DNA of 64,000 nt from Hyphomonas polymorpha PS728 (lineage in GTDB: Bacteria; Pseudomonadota; Alphaproteobacteria; Caulobacterales; Hyphomonadaceae), in assembly GCF_000685315.1 (NCBI RefSeq), contig NZ_ARYM01000015.1, positions 1 to 64,000 on the forward strand. The letters are read 5' to 3'. The first letter of the stretch is position 1, and each line of letters opens with the position of its first letter. The position numbers were made by a program, and so were the translations under genes. The notes beneath the pieces are model-generated. The model was given only the letters and a program-made list of their open reading frames with translations. It was not told where the DNA came from and made no database searches. Below are positions 25,282 to 34,231 of the stretch, one piece after another.

Positions 25282-25868
25282 CGGAAAACACAGCTTCCGA
25301 CCCGCAAGGCAAGACGCCCGCGCCCGCTGAGGCGGCGCCCACCTATACCCTGGATATGCAGCCCAGGCGCTTCAAACGGGTCAAGCTGGCAGTTTTCCTG
25401 TGCGCCCTCGTTGCCTGCCTGTCCGTCGCGATTATCGGCTTTCTGGTGCTGGCGCTGAGCGCCATCTTTACGGGCCTCGGCGGCATGGGCGCAGGACCGC
25501 CAACAGGCGCCGGGGAGTTCGGCGGCGGCTTCCTGCTGGCAGCCCAGCTTTCAGCGCTGAATTTCATTCTGTTTTTCATCACCATCCCTGCCGCCGCAAT
25601 TGTGATGGGACTTTCCGTTGCCCGCTTTCCCTATCGGCGTATCGCCGGGGTGAAATCCTATCTTCGCTGGGGGGCCATCTGGGGCGCCTTTCTTGTTGGC
25701 GGGACAACCTGCCTGTTCGGGCTGACCGACAGCTTCGCCTCCGGCCTCGGCGCGCTGGTTGGGGGGGCTTCCATCGGAGGCGTCGCCGGCACCTTCTGCG
25801 GCTTTCTTTTCCACACGATCGTGCAGCCGGCCCGGCAACTCACGCAATTGGATGTAAGCGTCTTCTAA
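25278..25868 (+). CDS. Membrane protein of unknown function
   Basis: A 196-residue protein with a Pro/Ala-rich polar N-terminus of about 35 residues followed by hydrophobic segments at roughly 38-65, 85-113, 130-147 and 157-180. No motif is recognised. It starts inside the last codons of thrB (ATGA overlap) and precedes rnhA, so it is translated from the same message as the kinase. A role tied to threonine synthesis is not implied by anything in the sequence. Confidence 0.75.
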   Translation: MTENTASDPQGKTPAPAEAAPTYTLDMQPRRFKRVKLAVFLCALVACLSVAIIGFLVLALSAIFTGLGGMGAGPPTGAGEFGGGFLLAAQLSALNFILFFITIPAAAIVMGLSVARFPYRRIAGVKSYLRWGAIWGAFLVGGTTCLFGLTDSFASGLGALVGGASIGGVAGTFCGFLFHTIVQPARQLTQLDVSVF

Positions 25869-25908
25869 AGCCCGCCTTGACGCAGGCGCCGAAGCCCCGC
25901 ACCTCGCG

Positions 25909-26361
25909 ATGATGACTGATGATGTAATCGAAATCTGGACCGATGGCGCCTGCAGCGGGAATCCCGGGCCCGGTGGCTGGGGCGCGCTGATCCGCTGGAA
26001 CGGCCATGAGAAGGAACTCTATGGCGGCGATCCGGCGACGACCAACAACCGGATGGAAATGACCGCTGTGGTCGAAGCGCTGAACGCCCTCAAGCGTCCG
26101 TCCAAGGTCACGCTCAATGTTGACTCCACTTATGTGAAGGACGGCCTGACCAAATGGATCAAGGGCTGGAAACGCAATGGCTGGAAAACCGCCGACAAGA
26201 AGCCGGTGAAAAACCAGGAGCTCTGGATGGCGATGGACGAAGCCTGCAAACGCCATGATATCACCTGGAAATGGGTGAAGGGCCACAATGGCGACGAAGG
26301 CAATGAGCGCGCCGACGCCCTCGCGCGCAAAGGCACCGATGAGGCGCGCGGGCGGAAATAG
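25909..26361 (+). CDS. rnhA: Ribonuclease HI
   Basis: The 150-residue protein has the complete RNase HI catalytic set: D in [18 protein letters not shown] in [14 protein letters not shown] in [11 protein letters not shown], and the C-terminal [11 protein letters not shown] with the fourth acidic residue, plus [13 protein letters not shown]. It cleaves RNA in RNA-DNA hybrids. ATG codons at 25909 and 25912 are both possible. It is the last gene before a bidirectional hairpin separating it from convergent ctrA. Confidence 0.96.
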   Translation: MMTDDVIEIWTDGACSGNPGPGGWGALIRWNGHEKELYGGDPATTNNRMEMTAVVEALNALKRPSKVTLNVDSTYVKDGLTKWIKGWKRNGWKTADKKPVKNQELWMAMDEACKRHDITWKWVKGHNGDEGNERADALARKGTDEARGRK

Positions 26362-26407
26362 CCGCCGCTTCCTCTGCCTGCCGATACTCTGTCAACAGAC
26401 ATGAAAA

Positions 26408-26434
26408 CGCCCGGAAAGTCTGGCTTTCCGGGCG
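26408..26434. terminator. Bidirectional terminator between rnhA and ctrA
   Basis: CGCCCGGAAAG and CTTTCCGGGCG form a perfect 11-bp stem with loop TCTGG. On the minus strand it is followed by TTTT, suiting ctrA; on the plus strand the tail CTCAATTTC is weaker. Confidence 0.75.
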
Positions 26435-26459
26435 CTCAATTTCAAATCTCAACGGAAGC

Positions 26460-27173
26460 TCAGGCGGCTTCCTCGATCTCGCCAGCCTTCTGGCCGGGAC
26501 GCGGATCACGGAGCACATAGCCACGGCCCCAGACGGTTTCGATATAGTGGTTGCCACCGGTGGCCTGCTGCAGCTTTTTGCGCAGCTTACAGATGAAGAC
26601 GTCGATAATCTTCAGCTCTGGTTCGTCGAGGCCGCCATAAAGGTGGTTGAGGAACATTTCCTTGGTGAGCGTCGTTCCCTTGCGCAGGGAAAGCAGCTCG
26701 AACATGGCGTATTCCTTGCCGGTGAGGTGGACGCGCTCGCCTTCCACTTCGACCGTCTTGGCGTCGAGGTTCACCAGGATCTCGCCCGTGCGGATCACGC
26801 TCTCGGCATGGCCTTTGGAGCGGCGCACAATGGCGGTGATGCGGGCGATCAGCTCGTCCTTGTTGAACGGCTTGGTGAGGTAGTCGTCCGCGCCGTAGCC
26901 GAGGGTTTTCACCTTGGCTTCAATGTCCGGATTGCCCGAGAGGATCATGACGGGCGTGTTCACACGGCTCATGCGGAGCTGCTTGAGAACTTCAAAGCCT
27001 GTGATGTCAGGCAGCGACAGATCCAGGAGGATCATGTCGAACTCGTAGACCTTGCCGATATCAACGCCGTCTTCCCCCAGATCAGTGAGATAGACGTTGA
27101 AGCCAGCGGCTTTGAGCATCAGCTCGATCGAACGGGCCAGCGCCCGATCATCTTCAATTAGCAGGACGCGCAT
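26460..27173 (-). CDS. ctrA: CtrA cell-cycle response regulator
   Basis: A 237-residue OmpR-type regulator highly characteristic of CtrA. The receiver domain starts MRVLLIEDD and has phospho-acceptor D51 ([10 protein letters not shown]) and the signature [17 protein letters not shown]. The winged-helix domain includes [33 protein letters not shown] and [12 protein letters not shown]. CtrA controls the cell cycle, flagellar genes and often replication in this class. The protein ends in Glu-Glu-Ala-Ala, and a terminal Ala-Ala is the known ClpXP degradation signal in Caulobacter CtrA. GGGAG lies about 9 bases before the ATG. Regulation from the promoter at 27174-27300 is described separately. 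Confidence 0.97.
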   Translation of the reverse strand: MRVLLIEDDRALARSIELMLKAAGFNVYLTDLGEDGVDIGKVYEFDMILLDLSLPDITGFEVLKQLRMSRVNTPVMILSGNPDIEAKVKTLGYGADDYLTKPFNKDELIARITAIVRRSKGHAESVIRTGEILVNLDAKTVEVEGERVHLTGKEYAMFELLSLRKGTTLTKEMFLNHLYGGLDEPELKIIDVFICKLRKKLQQATGGNHYIETVWGRGYVLRDPRPGQKAGEIEEAA

Positions 27174-27300
27174 CGCTCGTCTCCCGAATCATCTTAAAGT
27201 CAGTCGTAGCTGTTTTGGTTAACATTGTGAATCCTAACGTACCTTTATTAACAGGTATTAAAAAAGCGTTGGACCACAGACGAAATGATTCACTTTCCCT
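27174..27300 (-). promoter_or_regulatory. ctrA promoter region with GANTC and CtrA-like sites
   Basis: Three GANTC sites occur at 27186-27190, 27229-27233 and 27287-27291, the target of the CcrM methylase that couples ctrA transcription to replication in Caulobacter. TTAA boxes at 27248-27251 and 27258-27261 are separated by 6 bases, one short of the usual N7 CtrA site. GTTAACC near 27216-27222 on the minus strand is a CtrA-type half-site. Control by methylation and autoregulation is inferred by analogy. Confidence 0.55.
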
Positions 27301-27307
27301 GAACGGA

Positions 27308-28144
27308 TCAGTTGCCAAGCTCTGCGGAGGCCTGGCCCATCATGACCTGGGCCACCGCGATCACATCCTGAACAGGCTGGGCCTGGGGATCGATTGACAT
27401 CAGCGTCTTCTGACACCGGATTGCATCGCGAACCTTCGGGTCGCGCATGACCGTACCCGCAAGGCGAGGCCGGAAACCGAGGAAGGTCTGGCAGGCGCGC
27501 GCAATGGCTTCATAGGTACGTTGACCTGCCGCGCGCGTATCGGCCTGGTTGATGCAGATCAGCGGCTCAACCGACGGGGCATAGCCGCGCAGCACCTTGA
27601 TGAAGGCGTAGGCATCGGTCATCGAGGCGGGATCATCGGTAATGACGATCAGCGCCTTGTCGCCCGAGCGGGCGAGCCGCATGCAGTTGGCTTCGATGCC
27701 GGCGCCAAGATCAATCACCACATGGTCATATTGCAGCGCCAGCGCCGAGAGACCGGCCGCAAGGCGCGCAACTTCTTCCGTGGGCAGCTCAGCCAGCGCA
27801 CCGGAGCCCGAACGGCCCGGCAGCACATCGAACCCGCCATGGCCTGCGCCGCCATCAATCGGGGTAACTGCGTCTTCAAGCTCAACCCAGCCAGCCACCA
27901 CAGCCGCCAGATCCGTCTCCGGCGCGATGCCCAGCTGAACGTCGACATTGGCAAGGCCAAGATCGCCATCCACCAGCAAAACACGGCGGCCGGCCTGCGC
28001 CAGGGACGAGGCCAGAGAGATGGATACAAAGGTCTTGCCGACCCCGCCCTTGCCACTGGCAACGGTGATGACGGAAGCCGGCGTCACGCGCGGGGGCGGA
28101 CGAACGGGCGGGCGGTCTTGCGATCTGCGAAGGGCAAAGCTCAT
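27308..28144 (-). CDS. flhG: FlhG/MinD-like ATPase
   Basis: I prefer the ATG at 28144 (278 residues), four bases past the flhF stop; a TTG at 28171 would overlap flhF. The deviant Walker A SGKGGVGKT (K32, K37), the LLVDGDLGLANVDVQLG switch region and VVIDLGAG are all present, as in ParA/MinD-type FlhG proteins. These regulate the number and position of flagella. The genes run flhF-flhG-ctrA on one strand. The linkage to ctrA, a master regulator of flagellar genes, makes a flagellar role likely. Confidence 0.85.
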   Translation of the reverse strand: MSFALRRSQDRPPVRPPPRVTPASVITVASGKGGVGKTFVSISLASSLAQAGRRVLLVDGDLGLANVDVQLGIAPETDLAAVVAGWVELEDAVTPIDGGAGHGGFDVLPGRSGSGALAELPTEEVARLAAGLSALALQYDHVVIDLGAGIEANCMRLARSGDKALIVITDDPASMTDAYAFIKVLRGYAPSVEPLICINQADTRAAGQRTYEAIARACQTFLGFRPRLAGTVMRDPKVRDAIRCQKTLMSIDPQAQPVQDVIAVAQVMMGQASAELGN

Positions 28145-28148
28145 GGGA

Positions 28149-29159
28149 TCATGCAGCTCCTCTGAGGGCAATCACATCGCCGCGGGCGTCTTCCATAAGA
28201 AGCGCAGCAAGACGTGACGGGGCGGCCGGGACGAGCCCGCCACCAATGAACGGCGTGATTGCCAGATGCGAGAATGCGATACCTGATGAGGTAAGAGCCG
28301 CGATGGCCCCGCCCCGGCGGCGTACAACATCAAGCTTGGTCAGGATAGCGCGGCGAACACCTGCGCGGTGGAAAGCGCGGGCGGACTCGGCCAGATCGTC
28401 CGGGTGCCCCTCAGCAGAAAGGACCAGCACCGGCTCGGCGCGGATGGCAGCCACGAGATCGCCAAGGCTCGCCAGATCATCGCCCTCGAAGGGGTTGATA
28501 GCCGGCAGGTCGATCACGCAGCGGCGGCTTTCATTGCGCAGGGATCTCAGCTCACTGAACAGCGCATCGGGCGTTTCAGCCACCCGGATCTGCCCGCGCT
28601 CGCGCTCGAGATAGGCAGCCAATTGCTCACCGGCTGCAGACCCGTCGAGGTCAGCCGCCAGCGGCGTGATCTCGGCCCGCGCCACCGAAGCGCGGCGGGT
28701 CAGCTTCGCTGCTGTCGAGGTGCGGCCATGGCCGGGCGGACCAACGAGAAGAATGTCGCGGTCCAGGCGGGCCGGAATAGGATCGCAGGTCACAAGGCGC
28801 GACAGGCCCTCGGCCATCGCCTCCTCAGGCGTCGAGAACTCGCCCGGGCGGCGGCCAGCGCCTTCATTGGCCACACGCTCGGCAAAGCGTTGCGGGGCGC
28901 CATGCCACAGCAGCGCGTCCCGCACGCGGGCAAAGATCGGATTGTCCACGCCGCGGCCATGGCCGAGATTGCGGGCGTCGCGCAGGAAGAGCGGCTCGTT
29001 CCCGGCAGCTGATGCGCCTTTCCGGTCGGTGGCCGCGCGCACTTCCACGCCGCCATCTACTTCGCGCTCGGACAGGATCACCGCATCCGCGCCCATTTCC
29101 GCAAAGATCATCGCCTTGGCAGCTTCCATCGATTCTGCGGCGAACATCTTCATGCGCAT
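28149..29159 (-). CDS. flhF: FlhF-like SRP-type GTPase with degenerate nucleotide motifs
   Basis: A 336-residue protein beginning MRMKMFAAESMEAAKAMIFAE and continuing GADAVILSEREV, as in FlhF. The G domain is recognisable from LLVGPPGHGRTSTAAKL (about residues 137-153) and ILTKLDVVRRRGGAI, but key residues have changed. The P-loop lysine is Arg (R146, GHGRT for GxGKT), the DTxR motif reads ADLDG, and the DTAG motif reads DLPA. Only the TKLD base-recognition motif is intact. The central B domain is also short. GTP hydrolysis is therefore doubtful. It sits directly before flhG, the normal arrangement for the flagellar placement pair. Confidence 0.8.
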   Translation of the reverse strand: MRMKMFAAESMEAAKAMIFAEMGADAVILSEREVDGGVEVRAATDRKGASAAGNEPLFLRDARNLGHGRGVDNPIFARVRDALLWHGAPQRFAERVANEGAGRRPGEFSTPEEAMAEGLSRLVTCDPIPARLDRDILLVGPPGHGRTSTAAKLTRRASVARAEITPLAADLDGSAAGEQLAAYLERERGQIRVAETPDALFSELRSLRNESRRCVIDLPAINPFEGDDLASLGDLVAAIRAEPVLVLSAEGHPDDLAESARAFHRAGVRRAILTKLDVVRRRGGAIAALTSSGIAFSHLAITPFIGGGLVPAAPSRLAALLMEDARGDVIALRGAA

Positions 29160-29384
29160 GGGCGTCGTGTCCTCAGGTTACGCTGCGGCGGGAGTGGGGA
29201 GTGATTCTCTGGGGCGCCGCTGAACTCGATTTGATCAAGCCGCCCAAAGGTTAATTTTTTCCGAAATTGCGTTAGGGTTTACAGGAAATTCAGGAAAGCA
29301 GGGTGTTTGTAACGTTTCGCGGACCCGACTGGCCTTGCTGGCTGGACGGCCTATCCTGACATCAGGAAAACGCAGGGAAACGTC

Positions 29385-29786
29385 ATGCCGCTGACAGAAA
29401 TTCCAGCGATTACAGGGCTTGGGCTCGGGGCAGCGATGGGGCTGGGCGCCCTCCTTGTGCCCGAATGGGCTTCGGGTGTCGTCCGCCTCAAAGCCGATCC
29501 GGCAAAGGGCGGGGGCTATTCGGAGTTCCGCGCCACATATGGCGGCCTTCTCTTCCTGGTTCACGCTGTAGCGCTGGGCATTGTGCTGCTCACCCCGCCG
29601 GCCGGGTCTGCCCTGGCGGTGATGCCGATTGCAGCGGGATGGTTTGGCGCAGCGTTTGGCCGGGTGGTTTCGCTGCTGTTTGATCGTTCGAAACTCGGCG
29701 ATACGCGCATCATCCCGATCTGGATGGCCACTGAGGTGGCGCTCGGCCTTGCTATTGGCGCGCCAGTCCTGCAATTCCTCGGCTGA
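29385..29786 (+). CDS. DUF4345-like membrane protein
   Basis: A 133-residue protein with four hydrophobic stretches (about 8-27, 48-67, 71-92 and 107-130). Conserved-looking features include SEFRATYGG between the first two helices and FGRVVSLLFD in the loop before the last. This fits small DUF4345-type inner-membrane proteins; no function is known. The rluB-like gene follows 22 bases later and may be co-transcribed. The 225-base spacer to divergent flhF (29160-29384) shows no gene. Confidence 0.7.
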   Translation: MPLTEIPAITGLGLGAAMGLGALLVPEWASGVVRLKADPAKGGGYSEFRATYGGLLFLVHAVALGIVLLTPPAGSALAVMPIAAGWFGAAFGRVVSLLFDRSKLGDTRIIPIWMATEVALGLAIGAPVLQFLG

Positions 29787-29808
29787 AGCCACATAGAAAG
29801 ACACTGCC

Positions 29809-30723
29809 ATGACGGAGCGTCGCGAGACGGCCCGCCCGAACCGGAAACCTTCCGGCGCGAAACGGCCCGCCCCTGCCCACAAATCTGCTGCCGCCCGGGC
29901 CGACTGGTCGGAAGGCGAGCGTATCGCCAAATATCTGGCGCGGGCGGGCATTGCCTCCCGCCGCGAGGTCGAACGCCTGATCGAGGCGGGCGAAGTGACC
30001 GTTAACGGCCAGAAGCTGACATCCCCAGCCTTCAAGGTGACCGGCAAGGAGCTGATCAAGGTTGGCCGCAAGACGGTTCGGGCGCCTGATGCCAGCCGCC
30101 TCTGGCGTTACCACAAGCCTGCTGGCCTGATCACCACCACCAACGATCCGGCCGGCCGGCGCACGATTTTCGACGAGCTGCCCAAATCCCTGCCCCGGAC
30201 CGTTACCGTTGGCCGGCTCGACCTGACCACCGAGGGCCTGCTCCTCCTCACCAATGATGGGGAACTCGCCCGCTTCCTGGAACTGCCGAAATCGGCGCTC
30301 GAGCGCACCTACCGCGTCCGCGCCAAGGGAACGGTGACGCAGCTGAAGATCGACGAACTGGCGAGCGGCATTACGGTCGAGGGCGTGAAATACCAGCCGA
30401 TCAAGGCGGTGTTCGACCGGGAGATGGGCGCCAACTCCTGGCTGACCGTGACACTGACAGAGGGCAAGAACCGGGAAGTGCGCAAGGCGCTGGAATCGGT
30501 GGGCCTTACGGTGAACCGCCTGATCCGGGTGAGTTATGGCCCGTTTGTGCTGGCAGATCTGAAACCAGGCCAGGTGGATCAGGTGCCCTCCGACCTCCTC
30601 GAAGCGGCGCTGGCAGAGCTGGGCCACAAGGTCGATTCTGCGCCCGCCAAGCCCGCTCCTGCCCCTAAGTCACGCCTTGGCAGGCGGGGGCCTTCGACTA
30701 GAGTAAAGGGAAAGCGGGCCTAG
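29809..30723 (+). CDS. rluB: RluB/RsuA-family rRNA pseudouridine synthase
   Basis: A 304-residue protein with a basic N-terminal tail, an S4 RNA-binding domain (RIAKYLARAGIASRREVERL, about residues 36-80), then the RsuA/RluB catalytic domain with the active-site loop GRLDLTTEGLLLLTNDG (catalytic D at the LD position) and the LTEGKNREVRK motif. A Pro/Arg/Lys-rich tail closes the protein. It isomerises a uridine in ribosomal RNA, probably 23S. RluB rather than RsuA or RluE is a guess from length and tail. Confidence 0.88.
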   Translation: MTERRETARPNRKPSGAKRPAPAHKSAAARADWSEGERIAKYLARAGIASRREVERLIEAGEVTVNGQKLTSPAFKVTGKELIKVGRKTVRAPDASRLWRYHKPAGLITTTNDPAGRRTIFDELPKSLPRTVTVGRLDLTTEGLLLLTNDGELARFLELPKSALERTYRVRAKGTVTQLKIDELASGITVEGVKYQPIKAVFDREMGANSWLTVTLTEGKNREVRKALESVGLTVNRLIRVSYGPFVLADLKPGQVDQVPSDLLEAALAELGHKVDSAPAKPAPAPKSRLGRRGPSTRVKGKRA

Positions 30724-30754
30724 ATCCGCACCCCACGCTCTGGAGGCTTTTCAC

Positions 30755-32092
30755 ATGTCCGATACAGCTGTGCTGGCGGTTCCGCCGGACACAAAGAAAG
30801 ACCCTGCGCGCCGCATGAGCGAAGCAGCAGCGGCCACCTGCGATCAGATCGTCACCCCGGCCGTCTATGCCGACCAGGCGGCGCTGGACGCGGCCTTCAA
30901 GCGGCTGCGCGCCGAAGATCCGCTGGCCTGGTGCGAGCCTGAAGGCTTCCGTCCCTTCTGGGCGGCCACCAAGCATGCCGACATCATGGATATTTCTCGC
31001 CAGAACCAGCTGTTCACAAACGGCCAGCGCGAGATGCTCTCCTATCACGAGGCGGAGAAGGGCGTTTACGCCAAGTTCGGCCAGCCCCACCTTCTGAAAA
31101 CCCTCGTCCAGCTGGACGACCCGCTGCACTACAAGCTGCGCCACCTGACCCAGGAATGGTTCATGCCGCAGAATGTGAAGAAGCGCGAAGACGCCATCAA
31201 ATCCATCGCCAAACAGTATGTCGACCGGATGGAAGACATGGGCGGGGAGTGCGATTTCCAGCGCGATGTGGCGCTCTATTATCCCTTGCGCGTGATCATG
31301 CAGATCCTCGGTGTTCCGGAATCGGATGAACCGATGATGCTGAAGCTGACGCAGGAGATTTTCGGCGCGCAGGATGAAGACCTGATGCGCGACAAATCCC
31401 TCGCCGAGGAGCGCGATGTGGAAAAGGGCCTCGCCTCGATCCAGGCGACGCTGGCCGAATTCTTCATGTACTTCACCAACATCACGGCCGACCGGCGCGC
31501 CACCCCGAAGGATGATGTCTCCACCGTCATCGCCAATGGCATGGTGGACGGCGAGCCGATCGGCCAGCTGGAAGCGATGAGCTATTACATCATCGTGGCC
31601 GCTGCGGGCCATGACACAACCAGCGCATCGACCGGCGGCGGCGTGCTCGGCATGCTGCAGAACCCGTCCGAGCTGAAAAAGATGATGGCCGATCCAAAGG
31701 CCGTCTCGCGCACGGCCGTGGACGAAGCCATCCGCTGGACGACGCCGGTGAAGCATTTCATGCGCACCGCGCAGGATGACTATGAACTCCGGGGCAAGAA
31801 GATCCTGAAAGGGGAGAGCGTTCTGCTCTGCTATCCGTCGGGCAACCGGGATGAGGAAGTCTTCGACGATCCCTTCACCTTCCGCGCCGACCGCTCGCCC
31901 AACAAGCTGATCTCCTTCGGCTATGGCGGCCATATGTGCCTCGGGATGCACCTTGCCCGCCTCGAAATGCAGGCGATCTATGAGGAGCTGTTCAGCCGCG
32001 TGAAATCGATCGAGCTGGCCGGAGAGCCGAGCTTCATCAAGGCCAACTTCGTCGGCGGCCCGAAATCCATCCCGGTACGGTACAAATTCTAG
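30755..32092 (+). CDS. Cytochrome P450 (first of pair)
   Basis: A 445-residue soluble bacterial P450. Visible motifs are the I-helix AAAGHDTTSAS, ExxR in DEAIRWTTP, and the heme loop FGYGGHMCLGMHLARLE with the axial cysteine. It oxidises an organic substrate using electrons from a ferredoxin/reductase pair, neither of which is in the window. The ATG is preceded by GGAGG. It is followed by a hairpin and a second P450, then a crotonase and a DUF2855 protein, suggesting a catabolic cluster for a lipid-, terpene- or steroid-like compound. Confidence 0.95.
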   Translation: MSDTAVLAVPPDTKKDPARRMSEAAAATCDQIVTPAVYADQAALDAAFKRLRAEDPLAWCEPEGFRPFWAATKHADIMDISRQNQLFTNGQREMLSYHEAEKGVYAKFGQPHLLKTLVQLDDPLHYKLRHLTQEWFMPQNVKKREDAIKSIAKQYVDRMEDMGGECDFQRDVALYYPLRVIMQILGVPESDEPMMLKLTQEIFGAQDEDLMRDKSLAEERDVEKGLASIQATLAEFFMYFTNITADRRATPKDDVSTVIANGMVDGEPIGQLEAMSYYIIVAAAGHDTTSASTGGGVLGMLQNPSELKKMMADPKAVSRTAVDEAIRWTTPVKHFMRTAQDDYELRGKKILKGESVLLCYPSGNRDEEVFDDPFTFRADRSPNKLISFGYGGHMCLGMHLARLEMQAIYEELFSRVKSIELAGEPSFIKANFVGGPKSIPVRYKF

Positions 32093-32097
32093 TTAAT

Positions 32098-32117
32098 CGC
32101 CTCCCTGAGGGGAGGCG
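32098..32117 (+). other. Intergenic hairpin between the two P450 genes
   Basis: CGCCTCC and GGAGGCG form a 7-bp stem around a 6-base loop, six bases past the first P450 stop. No T run follows, so it is more likely an attenuating or mRNA-stabilising hairpin than a full terminator. Confidence 0.45.
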
Positions 32118-32138
32118 CCATCACAATGAGCAGGATCA

Positions 32139-33470
32139 ATGACGCTTCTGAATGTCACCGAAACCTATCAGGTTGAAAGCCCGCCGAAGGAACCGAAATT
32201 CGGCAAGGCTCACGCCCTCACGCCGCCGGTGGACCTGACCCAGCCGACCGTCTTCTCGGACAATGGTGGCTACACTCATGACGCGTTCGCGACAATGCGC
32301 GAGAAAGCCCCCGTCATGTGGCATCCGGAAGTCCTCGGCGCAGGATTCTGGGCCGTTACGTCCTACGATCTGGTGAAGAAAGTCGAGCTGGCGCCCGAAA
32401 CTTTCTCATCCCAGAAAGGCGGCATCCTGATGAATTACGGTATGGAGGGCGTTCCGCGCCATCCGCTGCTGCATTCCTCTTCGCTGAACTCGCTGATCAA
32501 TCTGGACCGGCCCTTCCACACGCCGCTCCGCATGGAGCATATGGCCTATTTCCGCGCCGACTTTGTTGCCGAACTTCGCAAGCGCGTGGATGTGGAGGTC
32601 AACCGTCTGCTCGACGCGATGGAGAAGCAGGGGCCCGTGGTCGACATGGTGGAGATGTTCTCTGCCGAACTGCCGCTTTTCACGCTCTGCGAAATCCTCG
32701 GCGTGCCGCCGGCCGACCGGCCGAAGCTCGTCCACTGGATGCACTTCCTGGAGACCTCGCAATACCAGGCCCAGCAGGAAGGTCTCGGCAATGTGACGCC
32801 TGAGCAGATCATGACCTTCATGACCGAAATCCAGGCCATGTTCGAATATGGGCGCTACCTGCTGGATGAGCGGCGCAAAAATCCGCAGCCGGACCTTCTC
32901 TCCGCCATCGCCAATGTGCAGATCGACGGCAAGCCGCTCTCGCCGGAATTCCTCGATGGTTCCTGGCTGCTGATCGTCTTTGCGGGGAACGATACCACGC
33001 GCAACTCCCTCTCGGGAACCATGCGCCTGCTGACGGAAAATCCGCATCTGCGCGAGCAGCTGAAGGAGAAGCCCGAGCGCTTCCCCAATTTCGTGCATGA
33101 AGCCATCCGCATGGTCACACCTGTCACCTATATGCGCCGCACCGCCACGCAGGACACCGAACTGGGTGACCAGAAGATCGCTGCGGGCGAAAAGGTCGTG
33201 ATGTATTATCCGGCCGCCAACCGTGACCCGGCAAAGTTTGCAGATCCCAACACCTTCGACATCGACCGCGCCAACGCCAAGGAACATCTTTCCTTCGGCC
33301 ATGGACCGCATGTTTGCCTTGGCCAGCGTGTGGCGAACATGCAGCTGGAATCGGCCTACCGGAACATTCTCAGCCGCTTCCCGAATGTGCGATGGACCGG
33401 TGAGCAGACAATTGCGCCGAACAACTTCGTGCATGCGATCTCGTCGCTGATGGTGGATCTCGGCAAATGA
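32139..33470 (+). CDS. Cytochrome P450 (second of pair)
   Basis: A 443-residue soluble P450 with I-helix FAGNDTTRNS, ExxR in HEAIRMVTPVTYMRR, and heme-binding FGHGPHVCLGQRVANMQ. It is clearly different in sequence from the upstream P450 outside the motifs, so they are distant paralogues rather than a recent duplicate. Its stop overlaps the start of the crotonase gene by four bases (ATGA), tying it to acyl-CoA metabolism. The substrate is not evident. Confidence 0.95.
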   Translation: MTLLNVTETYQVESPPKEPKFGKAHALTPPVDLTQPTVFSDNGGYTHDAFATMREKAPVMWHPEVLGAGFWAVTSYDLVKKVELAPETFSSQKGGILMNYGMEGVPRHPLLHSSSLNSLINLDRPFHTPLRMEHMAYFRADFVAELRKRVDVEVNRLLDAMEKQGPVVDMVEMFSAELPLFTLCEILGVPPADRPKLVHWMHFLETSQYQAQQEGLGNVTPEQIMTFMTEIQAMFEYGRYLLDERRKNPQPDLLSAIANVQIDGKPLSPEFLDGSWLLIVFAGNDTTRNSLSGTMRLLTENPHLREQLKEKPERFPNFVHEAIRMVTPVTYMRRTATQDTELGDQKIAAGEKVVMYYPAANRDPAKFADPNTFDIDRANAKEHLSFGHGPHVCLGQRVANMQLESAYRNILSRFPNVRWTGEQTIAPNNFVHAISSLMVDLGK

Positions 33471-34210
33471 GCGTCGTTCTCCGCGAAGACCGCGATGGGC
33501 TGGCCATCCTGACGCTGAACCGCCCGGACAAGCTCAACTCGCTCACCGTGGGTATGTTCGAGGAGCTGCGCAAACATGTGCTCGCGCTCTACAAGGACGA
33601 CTCCATCGGCTGCGTGGTATTGCGCGGCGCCGGGCGGTGTTTCTCCGCCGGGCACGATCTTGCCGATATCGCCGAAGGCGAAGCTGTGCCCTCGCGCGGC
33701 TGGCATTCGGAAACCCTCCGCCTGATGGAGCGCCTGCCCAAACCGGTGATCGCTGCCGTGCACGGGCATTGTTACACCGGCGCCCTGGAAGTGGCGCTGG
33801 CGGCCGATTTCATCATCGCCGCCGAAAGCGCAAAGTTTGGCGACACTCACGCCAAATGGGCGCTCACCCCGATCTGGGGCATGAGCCAGCGCCTGCCCCG
33901 GCGCGTCGGCATTGCCACCGCCAAGCGCCTGATGTTCACCGCCGAAATGTTCGGCGCCGCCGAGGCGCACCGGATGGGCCTTGCAGAACTCGTTGTTCCG
34001 GATGCGGAATTTGATGCCGCCATCGACGGAATCGCCCGTCAGATCCTCGCAAATTCACCGTTCAGTCATGCTGCCAACAAACGCCTTCTGGAGGCAACGG
34101 ACGCGCGGGATATGGACAGCGGCCTGCAATGGGAAATACTTAACAATGAGGGTGTAGGCCCGGACATGCAGGCTCGCATCGGCGCATTCATGGGGAAAGG
34201 CCGCAGCTGA
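33467..34210 (+). CDS. Enoyl-CoA hydratase/isomerase family protein
   Basis: A 247-residue crotonase with the TLNRPDKLNSLT start, oxyanion segments LRGAGRCFSAGHDLADIAEG and HGHCYTGALEVALAADFIIA, and the WALTPIWGMSQRLPRRVG catalytic region. It is translationally coupled to the second P450, so it probably acts on a CoA thioester in the same pathway. Specificity is unknown. The DUF2855 gene follows after 21 bases. Confidence 0.92.
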   Translation: MSVVLREDRDGLAILTLNRPDKLNSLTVGMFEELRKHVLALYKDDSIGCVVLRGAGRCFSAGHDLADIAEGEAVPSRGWHSETLRLMERLPKPVIAAVHGHCYTGALEVALAADFIIAAESAKFGDTHAKWALTPIWGMSQRLPRRVGIATAKRLMFTAEMFGAAEAHRMGLAELVVPDAEFDAAIDGIARQILANSPFSHAANKRLLEATDARDMDSGLQWEILNNEGVGPDMQARIGAFMGKGRS

Positions 34211-34231
34211 GCCCTGAAAAGGGGACAAGAC

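Noticed and set aside
29240-29270. CtrA site upstream of flhF
   Set aside because: Only a TTAACC half-site is visible (minus strand), without a second half at the right spacing; too weak to call.
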